Below the pieces are notes generated by a model, which saw only the letters and a list, made by a program, of their open reading frames with translations, was not told where the DNA came from and searched no databases. Made by a program: the position numbers and the translations under genes. A stretch of 64,000 nucleotides of DNA from an uncultured Roseobacter sp. (GTDB lineage: Bacteria; Pseudomonadota; Alphaproteobacteria; Rhodobacterales; Rhodobacteraceae): assembly GCF_947488185.1 (NCBI RefSeq), contig NZ_CANKYM010000005.1, positions 186,001 through 250,000 on the forward strand. The letters are read 5' to 3'. Positions 35,690 through 44,410 of this stretch are shown one piece after another (the first letter of the stretch is position 1; each line of letters begins with the position of its first letter).

Positions 35690-36032
35690 GACTTGCCCTG
35701 TGGTCACCATCCTATCGGCCTGAAACCACTCTTCGCAGGGATCAATTGCGGCAGGCCGGTGCGCCTGCCTGCTTGGAAAGCCCAGGGTGAATACATCCAC
35801 CGTCCTACGGCTCATTCTTGAGGTTGCAGCCGAACAACCCATTCTATTTGACCATTTGCGCCAATGGTCACCCCTTGCAGGCTCGAAGCTGGGTCGAGAT
35901 CGCAGAGGGGCATTGCCACGATGGGCATGCTCCCGCGCACCCCATTTTTACGTCGCCGTCTACAGCGCGCGCTGCAATGCGACTTGCAGAACGCAAGAAA
36001 TTGAAAAAAATGGAATTTTCATGTTTCTGATG
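35690..36032 (+). other. Gene-free stretch between tenA and tRNA-Gly
   Basis: A hairpin at 35750-35769 (GGCAGGC, loop cggtgc, GCCTGCC) may end the thi transcript, although no T run follows. A 70-codon frame from a TTG at 35818 has coding-like composition but no ATG, ribosome site or recognisable match, and I do not call it. Confidence 0.4.
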
Positions 36033-36106
36033 TGGAGCGGGTAACGAGAATCGAACTCGTAACTTAAGCTTGGGAAGCTCGCGTGATACCTTTTCACCAT
36101 ACCCGC
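36033..36106 (-). tRNA. tRNA-Gly (CCC anticodon)
   Basis: The reverse strand reads a 7-bp acceptor stem GCGGGTA paired to TACCCGC, a D arm, an anticodon loop TTCCCAA with anticodon CCC, a T arm with GTTCGATTC, discriminator T and encoded CCA. The anticodon stem CGAGC/GCTTA has one terminal mismatch and one wobble. Confidence 0.93.
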
Positions 36107-36152
36107 GCCCTGCCGGTGACCTATTGTTTTCACCTGATGCGGTCAAGGGCCG

Positions 36153-37004
36153 TCAGCGATCTGCGCGGCGCGCTTTGAAGAAATTGATCTCTGCTGGAAC
36201 ACGCACGCCCTGATCCGTCTGAAAGGCCTCAAACGCTTTCTCAACGCGGACCGCAATGGCTTCTGCATCGGCGGCAGACCCCTGGAAATACTCGACGGTG
36301 CGCGCCGCCGGACCGACGCTTGTCGCCATGCGGGCCACGTCGGGCAAACGGCCCGGTGGAGACAGGTGGAGTGCAACCACGTCAGCAGAAACATCGGTGA
36401 AGCCCGCATCCGTCAGAATGTCAGTCACCCGCGCCATGTCGCGAAAGGCAAAGGGGCCGGGCGCATCGGGATCGACCGACGGTGGCGCGCCCAATTCCTC
36501 CTTTGCCGCCTGTGCGGCAATGGTGAACCACGGGTTCTGCTGAATTTGCCCCCAAGCGGCAAAAGTGACATCAGCACCGGGCTTCAACCCCTTGAGGATA
36601 TTCCTGAAAGCCGCAACAGGGTCGGCAAAGAACATCACGCCAAATCGGGAAATCAGGTGATCGTAGCTCTCTGCGTTAAAGGTGTAGTCTGACGCATCTG
36701 CGACCTCGAAGGTGACGTTATTGGCTGCACCCGCCCGCGCCGAGGCATGCGCCAGCATGGTGGGCGAAATGTCGGCGCCAAAGACAAAACCGTCCGCGCC
36801 AACGCGCTCAGCGGCCTGAAGGGTGCTTGCCCCCGTGCCGCAGCCGATGTCCAGCACCCGGTCCCCCGGACGCAGAGGCGCGCGCTCAAACAACCCATCC
36901 AGCACCGGCTGCATGAAGGCATCCAGCATCTCCTGCTGCTCGACCCATTTCTGCCCCGCGCTCGTGGTCCAGAACGCCGCCTGATCGCTGTTGTCTTGAC
37001 TCAT
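36153..37004 (-). CDS. Class I SAM-dependent methyltransferase
   Basis: A 283-residue methyltransferase. Motif I VLDIGCGTGASTLQ and post-I FVFGADISPTML define the SAM site; ISRFGVMFFADPVAAFRNI is a UbiE/COQ5-like segment. The substrate is not evident. Its start overlaps the stop of the upstream ASKHA/corrinoid-activator-like gene (ATGA), so the two are made together, which is an unusual partner for such an activator. Confidence 0.87.
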   Translation of the reverse strand: MSQDNSDQAAFWTTSAGQKWVEQQEMLDAFMQPVLDGLFERAPLRPGDRVLDIGCGTGASTLQAAERVGADGFVFGADISPTMLAHASARAGAANNVTFEVADASDYTFNAESYDHLISRFGVMFFADPVAAFRNILKGLKPGADVTFAAWGQIQQNPWFTIAAQAAKEELGAPPSVDPDAPGPFAFRDMARVTDILTDAGFTDVSADVVALHLSPPGRLPDVARMATSVGPAARTVEYFQGSAADAEAIAVRVEKAFEAFQTDQGVRVPAEINFFKARRADR

Positions 37005-39049
37005 CCGCGTCTCCTTCTGCGCCGCCCGCCACCACTGGCATCATCCGATCCACCGCCTGTGTTGAAAGTCGCCGTGGGCAGGGTGACGATGGAATTGAGA
37101 ATGGGGAAGGGCTCCACCGCATTGGGGATCGCCGAGGCATTCACGAAATGCTCCTGAAAGCGCGGCTCGATGGCGGTTTCGACCTTGTGGATCGCACGTA
37201 CCGTCGCCTCGATCTCCGCCCGCGCCCCGGTGTTCAGCAGCGCAATCCGTGCACCGGTGCCAGCTGCATTGCCCGCGGATGTGACCTTGTCCAGCGGCGC
37301 ATCCGGGATCATGCCCAGCACCATGGCGTGTTTGGTGGAGATATGCGCCCCAAAGGCCCCGGCCAGCACCACCCGGTCCACCTTGTCGACGCCGAATTTG
37401 TCCATCAGCAGACGCGCGCCGGAATAGAGCGCGGCCTTGGCCATCTGAATCTCGCGGATATCGCGGTTGGTGATGGTGATCAGCGGTCCACCCGAGGCGG
37501 TGCCGTCATGCACCAGATAGGAATTGGTCCGCCCGTCCTGAAACACCCGGTCCGAGCCCGTCTGCTCCGGCGAGCCGATGAGACCGGGTGCGTCGACAAT
37601 CCCGTGCATGCGCATCTCGGCAACCATCTCGATGATGCCGGAGCCGCAGATGCCAGTAATGCCCGTCGCGCCGATCATATCCTCGAAACCGTCTTCATCC
37701 GACCACAGATCCGACCCGATGACCTTGAAGCGCGGGACCTTGGTGACGGGGTCAATCTCCACTCGTTCAATGGCACCGGGGGCGGCGCGCTGGCCCGAGC
37801 TGATCTGTGCGCCCTCAAAGGCAGGTCCCGTAGGAGAGGAGCAGGCCAGCACCTTCTCCCGGTTGCCCAGCAGGATTTCCGCATTGGTGCCCACATCCAC
37901 CACCAGCACCAGATCATCGGATTTGTCCGGGGCCTCCGAGAGGGCCACCGCAGCGGCATCCGCGCCCACATGCCCCGCGATGCAAGGCAGCAGGTAAAGG
38001 CGCGCAGAGGGGTGGATGTTCAGCTCCAGATCATCGGCTCGCAGGCGCAGCGCGTTATTGGTGGCCAGCGCAAAAGGGGCCTGACCGAGTTCGAAGGGGT
38101 CGATGCCCAACAGCAGGTGATGCATCACCGGATTGCAGACAAAGACCGCATCCACGATCAGTTCCTTGTCAATCGCCGCTTCTGTGGCGATCTGGGTGAA
38201 GAGGCCACACATGCCTTCGCGCACCGCGCGGGTCATTTCCTCGGCCCCCTTGGCGTTCATCATCGAATAGGAAACCCGGCTCATCAGATCTTCGCCAAAA
38301 CGGATTTGCGGGTTCATCACCCCAGAGGACGCCAATACTTCCCCCGTCTGCAGGTCACAGAGGTGTGCCGCGATGGTGGTAGACCCCAGATCGACCGCCA
38401 GCCCGTAAACGGTACCGTCGTAATACCCCGGCCAGATGTTCATGATACGGGGGCGGTTTTCCTGATCGCCCAGATGCACGGCCACGGTCACTTTCCAGTC
38501 GCCCTTGCGCAGAACCGGTTGCATGGACTGCAGGATGTGCAGATCGGCGGTGACATCCGCCAGATCCCACTGGCTTTCCAGCGCGTCACGCAAACGTTCC
38601 AGATCGCCCGAGGGATCATGCATGTCCGGTTCGGCGACTTCCACGTAGAAGAGCTTGGTCGAGGGATCGAGCACGATCTCGCGCGCCTCGGCGCGTTTGC
38701 GCACCACCTGTTTGTGCACCTGGCTTTCGGGCGGCACGTCGATGACCACATCGCCCTGCACCGTCGCCTGACAGCCCAGCCTACGGCCTTTGATCAGCCC
38801 GCGTTTGTCGTCGTAGCGCTGCTCGACGCTGTTCCACGCCGAGAGCGCGTCTTCCTTCACGGTGACGCCGTGTTTCGAGAACTCCCCATAGCTGGGGGTG
38901 ATCTGGCATTTCGAGCAGATGCCCCGCCCGCCGCAGACGGAATCGAGGTCGACGCCTAGCTGGCGCGCCGCCGTCAGGATCGGGGTGCCGGTCGGGAAAT
39001 GGCCGCGTTTACCGGAGGGCGTGAAGACGACAAGGGGGTCGTTGCTCAT
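37001..39049 (-). CDS. ASKHA-domain reductive activator of corrinoid proteins (RACE/RamA-like)
   Basis: A 682-residue protein. An N-terminal [2Fe-2S] ferredoxin domain has ligands Cys39, Cys45, Cys48 and Cys93. A middle region is followed by the ASKHA ATPase domain (YGLAVDLGSTTIAAHLCDL; LVLVVDVGTNAEILLGN; AGAFGAHISTKHAMVLGM). Such proteins use ATP to reactivate Co(II) corrinoids of methyltransferase systems. No corrinoid protein or MttB/MtgB-type methyltransferase is next to it, only a SAM methyltransferase. The C-terminus ends in a Gly-Ser run and a polyarginine tail (GGGRRRRRRG), possibly for nucleic acid or membrane contact. Confidence 0.85.
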   Translation of the reverse strand: MSNDPLVVFTPSGKRGHFPTGTPILTAARQLGVDLDSVCGGRGICSKCQITPSYGEFSKHGVTVKEDALSAWNSVEQRYDDKRGLIKGRRLGCQATVQGDVVIDVPPESQVHKQVVRKRAEAREIVLDPSTKLFYVEVAEPDMHDPSGDLERLRDALESQWDLADVTADLHILQSMQPVLRKGDWKVTVAVHLGDQENRPRIMNIWPGYYDGTVYGLAVDLGSTTIAAHLCDLQTGEVLASSGVMNPQIRFGEDLMSRVSYSMMNAKGAEEMTRAVREGMCGLFTQIATEAAIDKELIVDAVFVCNPVMHHLLLGIDPFELGQAPFALATNNALRLRADDLELNIHPSARLYLLPCIAGHVGADAAAVALSEAPDKSDDLVLVVDVGTNAEILLGNREKVLACSSPTGPAFEGAQISSGQRAAPGAIERVEIDPVTKVPRFKVIGSDLWSDEDGFEDMIGATGITGICGSGIIEMVAEMRMHGIVDAPGLIGSPEQTGSDRVFQDGRTNSYLVHDGTASGGPLITITNRDIREIQMAKAALYSGARLLMDKFGVDKVDRVVLAGAFGAHISTKHAMVLGMIPDAPLDKVTSAGNAAGTGARIALLNTGARAEIEATVRAIHKVETAIEPRFQEHFVNASAIPNAVEPFPILNSIVTLPTATFNTGGGSDDASGGGRRRRRRG

Positions 39050-39196
39050 AAGTCTTGGTCACCTGTTGATTGTCTGACGTCAGGATAGGGGCGGCAGAGG
39101 CGTGCGAGCGCCGGTCCGCGTCACATAATGCGCCTGCCGCGGCATTGCGCGTCTGAAATTGTCATATTCATTATGAAATCCAGTTGATGGCGTGTG

Positions 39197-40183
39197 CTAC
39201 CCCGCCAGTTCGGGGGTGGAGGCACGGGCGTGGAAGATGAAGCCCAGAAGGTTCAGCAGAACCTGCGCGGCAAGAATGGAGGTGCTGCCGGTGGGGTCAT
39301 AATCAGGCGCCACTTCGACCAGATCGATCCCGACAATCCGGTGCTGCTGCGCCACCTGCTGCAGCAGTTCCAGCACCTCGTAGTAGAGAAACCCGCCGTG
39401 GCTGGGCGTACCGGTGCCGGGCGCGATGGACGGGCAGAAGGCATCGATATCGAGGGTGATGTAGACGTCGGCACCCGTTGGCAGAGTGTTTGCCACCCCT
39501 TGGGTGCCCATCTGACGGGCTTGCCGGACCGAGATGATCTGCGACCCCATGGCCCGCGCCTGCGTATAGCCTTCGCGGGCGGTGGAGCTGACATTGCGGA
39601 TACCCACTTGTGTCAACCCGCTGACATAGGTCTGTTCTGCCGCGCGGCGCATCGGGTTGCCATGGCCGTGCCGCACCCCGTGACGTTCATCCACGAAATC
39701 CAGATGCGCGTCGATCTGCAGGATGTGAAAGGCACCGCTCTTGTAATCTGCGCCATCAAAGGCGCGGATGCAGGGAATATTCACCGAATGATCGCCGCCG
39801 ATCACGACGGGCAGAGCGCCCGCCCGCAGGATCGCCCGGACGCCCGCTTCGATATTGGCATGGCTCTGATCGGTGTCGGTGTGCACAATGTCGGCGTCGC
39901 CAATGTCCACGATGCGCACATCTGCGGGCAGATAGGTTGCATCGTCCTCGTGGTCGTAGGCCCCGGCATGGCCGAAGCTGAAAAGCGTGGAGGCTTCGCG
40001 CACCCCGCGCGGCCCGAACCGCGCGCCGGATCGCCATTGCGTGCCCGCATCAAACGGCGCGCCCAGAACCGCAACTTCGGCATCAATCGCCTGCCAGTCA
40101 GACACATAGGGCCGTTTGCCAAACGTCGAGATGCCCACAAAAGGTAGATCCAGCCTGCCTTCCTCATATCCGTGTCTCGCCAT
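39197..40183 (-). CDS. speB: Agmatinase-family ureohydrolase
   Basis: A 328-residue binuclear manganese enzyme. Metal ligands are in GGDHSVN, QIDAHLDF and the TLDIDAFCPSIAPGTGTPSHGG block. It would release urea from agmatine or a related guanidino compound such as guanidinobutyrate; the sequence does not separate these. AAAGGAA precedes the start. It is divergent from guaB. Confidence 0.88.
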   Translation of the reverse strand: MARHGYEEGRLDLPFVGISTFGKRPYVSDWQAIDAEVAVLGAPFDAGTQWRSGARFGPRGVREASTLFSFGHAGAYDHEDDATYLPADVRIVDIGDADIVHTDTDQSHANIEAGVRAILRAGALPVVIGGDHSVNIPCIRAFDGADYKSGAFHILQIDAHLDFVDERHGVRHGHGNPMRRAAEQTYVSGLTQVGIRNVSSTAREGYTQARAMGSQIISVRQARQMGTQGVANTLPTGADVYITLDIDAFCPSIAPGTGTPSHGGFLYYEVLELLQQVAQQHRIVGIDLVEVAPDYDPTGSTSILAAQVLLNLLGFIFHARASTPELAG

Positions 40184-40345
40184 GGCATTTGTTTCCTTTA
40201 AGTGACGCCTGCGCCAGTTTCGCCCCAGATGAAGACGCAGGCAATGGCCGATACGCCAGATTTGGTGGTTTTCCCTCTTTCCATTTTCCCCGCTCCGTGA
40301 AATAGGAAACTGCCAAATGAGACACTCCGCGCGCGAGGTATGCTA

Positions 40346-41794
40346 ATGGAGATTCGTGAGGCCCTGACCTTTGATGATGTGCTGCTGGTGCCGGGAGCAT
40401 CCTCGGTTCTGCCCTCGACCGCAGACACGCGCACCCGCGTGACACGCGCCATTTCGATGAACATCCCGCTGCTCAGTTCCGCGATGGATACGGTGACCGA
40501 AGGGCGCATGGCCATCGCCATGGCGCAGGCAGGCGGCATCGGCGTGGTGCACCGCAACCTCGACATCGAGGAACAGGCCCGCGAGGTGCGCCGCGTGAAG
40601 CGGTTCGAGAGCGGGATCGTCTACAACCCGATCACGCTGCGCGCCAATCAGACCCTGGCCGATGCCAAGGCGCTGCAGGACCGCTACCGCGTCACCGGCT
40701 TTCCGGTGGTGGATGAAAAGGGCCGGGTGGTTGGCATCGTGACCAACCGCGACATGCGTTTTGCCAGCGATGACAAGACGCCGGTTTCGGTGATGATGAG
40801 CTCCGACAACCTCGCCATTCTGCATGAACCGGCTGACCGAGAAGAGGCCATCAGCCTGATGAAGGCCCGGCGCATCGAAAAGCTGCTGATCACCGATGGG
40901 GAGGGCAAGCTGACGGGCCTCTTGACACTGAAGGACACCGAACAGGCGGTGCTGAACCCTACGGCCTGCAAGGACGGGCTGGGCCGTCTTCGGGTGGCGG
41001 CGGCAACCACGGTGGGGGATGCAGGCTTTGAACGCTCCGAGGCCTTGGTGGACGCAGGCGCCGATATGATCGTGATCGACACGGCACATGGGCACTCCGA
41101 GGGGGTGGCGGCGGCTGTGCGTCGCGCCAAGGCGCTCAGCAACGAGGTGCAGATCGTGGCGGGCAACGTGGCCACGGGCGAGGCCACACGCGCGCTGATC
41201 GACGCGGGTGCGGACGCGGTCAAAGTGGGCATCGGGCCCGGCTCTATCTGCACCACGCGCATGGTGGCGGGTGTGGGCGTGCCGCAGCTGACCGCGATTA
41301 TGGATTGCGCCACGGCCGCCGGCGACATCCCGGTGATCGCCGATGGCGGCATCAAGTTTTCCGGCGATTTCGCCAAGGCGATTGCGGCAGGCGCGTCCTG
41401 TGCCATGGTCGGCAGCATGATCGCCGGAACAGACGAGTCCCCGGGCGAAGTGATCCTCTACCAGGGGCGCAGCTTCAAGAGCTATCGCGGCATGGGCTCT
41501 TTGGGTGCCATGGCCAGCGGCTCTGCGGACCGGTACTTCCAGAAAGATGCTGCGAGCGACAAGCTGGTGCCTGAAGGCATCGAAGGGCAGGTGGCCTACA
41601 AGGGCAGCGCCGGGGCCGTTCTGCATCAACTTGTGGGCGGGTTGCGCGCGGCAATGGGCTACACCGGCTGTGCCACCGTCGATGAGATGCGGACCAATTG
41701 TTCCTTTGTGAAGATCACCGGTGCAGGGCTCAAGGAAAGCCATGTGCATGACGTTCAGATTACCCGCGAAAGCCCGAACTATCGGGTCGGATGA
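40346..41794 (+). CDS. guaB: Inosine-5'-monophosphate dehydrogenase
   Basis: A 482-residue enzyme for the IMP to XMP step of GMP synthesis. It has the N-terminal IREALTFDDVLLVPG, two CBS domains (about residues 90-200), the catalytic loop GIGPGSICTT with Cys302, and the flap YRGMGSLGAM. The ATG at 40346 has GAGG at 8 bases; the ATG two codons upstream is too close to that site. Confidence 0.97.
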   Translation: MEIREALTFDDVLLVPGASSVLPSTADTRTRVTRAISMNIPLLSSAMDTVTEGRMAIAMAQAGGIGVVHRNLDIEEQAREVRRVKRFESGIVYNPITLRANQTLADAKALQDRYRVTGFPVVDEKGRVVGIVTNRDMRFASDDKTPVSVMMSSDNLAILHEPADREEAISLMKARRIEKLLITDGEGKLTGLLTLKDTEQAVLNPTACKDGLGRLRVAAATTVGDAGFERSEALVDAGADMIVIDTAHGHSEGVAAAVRRAKALSNEVQIVAGNVATGEATRALIDAGADAVKVGIGPGSICTTRMVAGVGVPQLTAIMDCATAAGDIPVIADGGIKFSGDFAKAIAAGASCAMVGSMIAGTDESPGEVILYQGRSFKSYRGMGSLGAMASGSADRYFQKDAASDKLVPEGIEGQVAYKGSAGAVLHQLVGGLRAAMGYTGCATVDEMRTNCSFVKITGAGLKESHVHDVQITRESPNYRVG

Positions 41795-42028
41795 CGGCAG
41801 ATGTCTTTGTCAACGCATTGGTCTGATGCTTAGGAGGCACCGGTGATCCCCGGCACGGTTGTGACGTCTGCGATCCGCGTTCCTGACAATCGACCGCTTG
41901 GAACCCGGCGACGCAGGCGCTGCCCCAGCGCGCTTGCCAAAGCCGATTTGTTGGATCAGCAGCCACAGCGTCTGCCGGACTACGCCGCCAATCGGTCAGT
42001 GGATTATCGCCAGCTACAGCACCTCGGG

Positions 42029-43195
42029 TCAGCCAAGAGCAGGTGCCGCGCACTTGTCAGCAAGGCGCTCAAGAAGTTTGAGGCATTGCGCCAGTTGATC
42101 CCGTTCCAGGTATTCATCAGCTTTGTGTGCCTGCTCAATGGAACCGGGGCCGCAGACGACCACGTCCATTCCGAGATTTTGGAATATGCCCGCTTCGGTC
42201 CCGAAGGACACAAGGTCTGCGCCGTTTGCACCCGTCAGCTCTGACACGATTTGACGGGCCTCGTTGTGGTCAACCGGCACAAGCCCATCAACCTCGCCGA
42301 TGATCTCGGTCGTGATATCGGCGTTGGGGTGTATTTTCTGCATCTCGGGTAGCAGCACCTCCCGGCAATACCTCTTCAAATCCTCTTTCACGAAGATGGC
42401 ATCCGAAACCTGAACGGGACGCATCTCCCAATCCACCTGCGCTTTTGGGGCGATCACGTTATGAACGGTTCCGCCATTCAGCGCACCTACATTGATTGTC
42501 GTCCACGGCGGTTCAAAACGACTTCGCGGAGGGGCCTTGGATCTCAGTTCGTTTTTAAGGTCCAGCAACCGCGCAACATAACGCACCGCGTATTCCACGG
42601 CATTGACGCCCTGATCCGGGATCGACCCATGACCTTCAAGGCCCTGAAAACGGGTGGTATATTCATAGCACCCCTTGTGACCTTCGATAATCCGCATCTC
42701 GGTCGGCTCGCCAATGATGGCGGCGCTTGGTCTTAAGGCGCGTTGTTTCAGTTCCTTCGCCAAATGACCCGCCCCAATGCATCCGGTTTCTTCGTCGTAG
42801 GTGAAGGCGAAATGCAGCGGTCTGTGCCGAATCTTTTCGGCGAAGACTGGTGCCATTGCGATGGTCGCCGCGATGAATCCCTTCATGTCGCAGGTGCCGC
42901 GCCCAAAGAGCCGACCGTCTCGTTCAACCATCTTGAAAGGGTCCGTGGACCAAGCCTGATCGGTGACAGGCACGACGTCGCTGTGGCCGGACAAGACAAT
43001 GCCACAATCGATCTCGGGGCCGAGGGTAGCAAACAGGTTCGCCTTGCTCCCAACAGGGTCGGACAGGACATCCACCTTGGCACCGGCGGCCTCCAGCCGG
43101 TCGGCGAGATAGGCGATCATCTCGAGGTTGCTGTCAGAGGAAACCGTCGGGAAGGCGATCAGATCAGAGAGGATCCGGATGGTTCGGTCAAGCAA
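42029..43195 (-). CDS. M20 deacetylase, ArgE-like
   Basis: A 388-residue M20 metallopeptidase-fold amidohydrolase close in pattern to acetylornithine deacetylase: VLSGHSDVVPV and GRGTCDMKGF carry the first metal ligands, DEETGCIGAGH the catalytic Glu, and a dimerisation domain follows. It starts with TTG 4 bases after the ectoine-hydrolase-like gene, so it belongs to that unit. There it could deacetylate N-acetyl-2,4-diaminobutyrate, a close homologue of acetylornithine, instead of the usual AstE-type EutE/DoeB; this is inference. A standalone arginine-biosynthesis role is the alternative. Confidence 0.85.
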   Translation of the reverse strand: MLDRTIRILSDLIAFPTVSSDSNLEMIAYLADRLEAAGAKVDVLSDPVGSKANLFATLGPEIDCGIVLSGHSDVVPVTDQAWSTDPFKMVERDGRLFGRGTCDMKGFIAATIAMAPVFAEKIRHRPLHFAFTYDEETGCIGAGHLAKELKQRALRPSAAIIGEPTEMRIIEGHKGCYEYTTRFQGLEGHGSIPDQGVNAVEYAVRYVARLLDLKNELRSKAPPRSRFEPPWTTINVGALNGGTVHNVIAPKAQVDWEMRPVQVSDAIFVKEDLKRYCREVLLPEMQKIHPNADITTEIIGEVDGLVPVDHNEARQIVSELTGANGADLVSFGTEAGIFQNLGMDVVVCGPGSIEQAHKADEYLERDQLAQCLKLLERLADKCAAPALG

Positions 43196-43199
43196 GGGA

Positions 43200-44378
43200 T
43201 CACCCTTTCACAAAAAGTCTGCGATCAACATCGCAGAGCGTTTCCGCCGGACCGCCGTCGCGGATCAGGATCGTCTCCGTGGTCTCGAGGCCCCAGCTGT
43301 CCATCCACAAGGCGGGCATGAAGTGAAAGACCATACCAGGCTCCAGAATGGTGGAATCCTCTGATCGGATCGAGGCCGTGCGCTCGCCCCAATCGGGCGG
43401 GTAGCTGAGGCCAATCGGGTAGCCCATGCGGCCGTCCCGTGCGATACCGTATTTGGCCATAACCTCCATGAAGGCGTTCGCGATGTCACAGATGTGGTTG
43501 CCGGGTCGGGCGGCGTTCAAGCCGGCCTCGATCCCTTCGATTTGCGCTGCCTCTGCCCGGATCATTTCATCGGGTGGCGCGCCCAGGTAGACCGTCCGGC
43601 ACAGCGGCGCGTGATAGCGGCGATAGCAGCCCGACAACTCGAAAAAGGTGGCCTCGCCCTCTTTCATTGCGGCCCCGTTCCAGGTCAAATGCGCAGCCGT
43701 CGCGTCAAGGCCCGAGGGCGTCAGGGGTACGATGGCGGGGTAGTCCCCCCAGTCATCTCCCACGCCGGTTATTCCCGCGTGCATGATGTCGGCCACCAGA
43801 TCATTTTTACGCACCCCCGGCGCGGCGCGCTCGATCGCGGTCTCGATCACTTTCTCGGAGATGCGTGCGGCCTTGCGGATGAAGCCGATCTCTTCTTCCG
43901 ATTTTACCAACCGTTGCCAATTCACCAATGCGGTCGCGTCGACGAGTGTGGCCTCGGGCAATTCAGCCCCGAACACCTGATGCGCCCTGGCCGAATAATA
44001 ATAGTTCTCCATCTCTACCCCGATCCGGGCACGGTCCAGCCTCCGGGCCTTCAGATGCCCGGCGAGATCCTGCATTGGATGAACCACCGTCGACTGCACA
44101 TAGTGATCCCCGTAGCCCAGAATGTTGTCGTGGTTCATCCAGCAGGTGCGGCGGCCACCCATCATATCCATGTATCGGCCCCACCAGATGGGTTCACCTT
44201 CCATGGTGACGATCACGCCCTGATGCACGTAAAAGGACCACCCGTCATAGCCGGTAAGCCACGCCTGGTTGGAGGGGTCGGTCACAAATAGCACGTCAAG
44301 GTTGGCCGAAGCCATGGCCGCGCGGGTCTTCGTCAACCGCCGGTCGTATTCGATCTTGCTGAAGGGTGGGTTTGACAT
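43200..44378 (-). CDS. doeA: Creatinase-fold (M24) hydrolase, ectoine hydrolase DoeA/EutD-like
   Basis: A 392-residue pita-bread protein. TDPSNQAWLTGYDGWSFYVH, the VEMENYYYSARAHQVFG block and YPIGLSYPPDWGERTASIR match ectoine hydrolases as I remember them. The M24 metal ligands are absent: the usual Asp-x-Asp positions read FFELSGCYRRYHAPLCRT and the GHG motif is missing, as in creatinase and DoeA, which are metal-independent. It should open ectoine to N-alpha-acetyl-2,4-diaminobutyrate. The start at 44378 has AGGAGG at 9 bases. It lies between an aminotransferase and a deacetylase gene. Confidence 0.8.
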   Translation of the reverse strand: MSNPPFSKIEYDRRLTKTRAAMASANLDVLFVTDPSNQAWLTGYDGWSFYVHQGVIVTMEGEPIWWGRYMDMMGGRRTCWMNHDNILGYGDHYVQSTVVHPMQDLAGHLKARRLDRARIGVEMENYYYSARAHQVFGAELPEATLVDATALVNWQRLVKSEEEIGFIRKAARISEKVIETAIERAAPGVRKNDLVADIMHAGITGVGDDWGDYPAIVPLTPSGLDATAAHLTWNGAAMKEGEATFFELSGCYRRYHAPLCRTVYLGAPPDEMIRAEAAQIEGIEAGLNAARPGNHICDIANAFMEVMAKYGIARDGRMGYPIGLSYPPDWGERTASIRSEDSTILEPGMVFHFMPALWMDSWGLETTETILIRDGGPAETLCDVDRRLFVKG

Positions 44379-44410
44379 GAGGAAAGACCTCCTTTCGGTC
44401 GCAATGGGAG

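Noticed and set aside
35818..36030. 70-codon plus-strand frame before tRNA-Gly
   Set aside because: Only a TTG start, no ribosome site, no recognised motif; coding-like texture alone is not enough.
37148..38959. Plus-strand frame of about 600 codons antisense to the ASKHA gene
   Set aside because: Same pattern: composition-driven frame opposite a gene with intact motifs.
40343..41749. Minus-strand frame of 468 codons opposite guaB
   Set aside because: guaB is complete and conserved; the opposite frame has no recognisable domain.
41843..42244. Plus-strand frame after guaB with an AGGAGG-like site
   Set aside because: The first third lies in the gap but the rest is antisense to the ArgE-like gene, with an Arg-rich, non-protein-like sequence.
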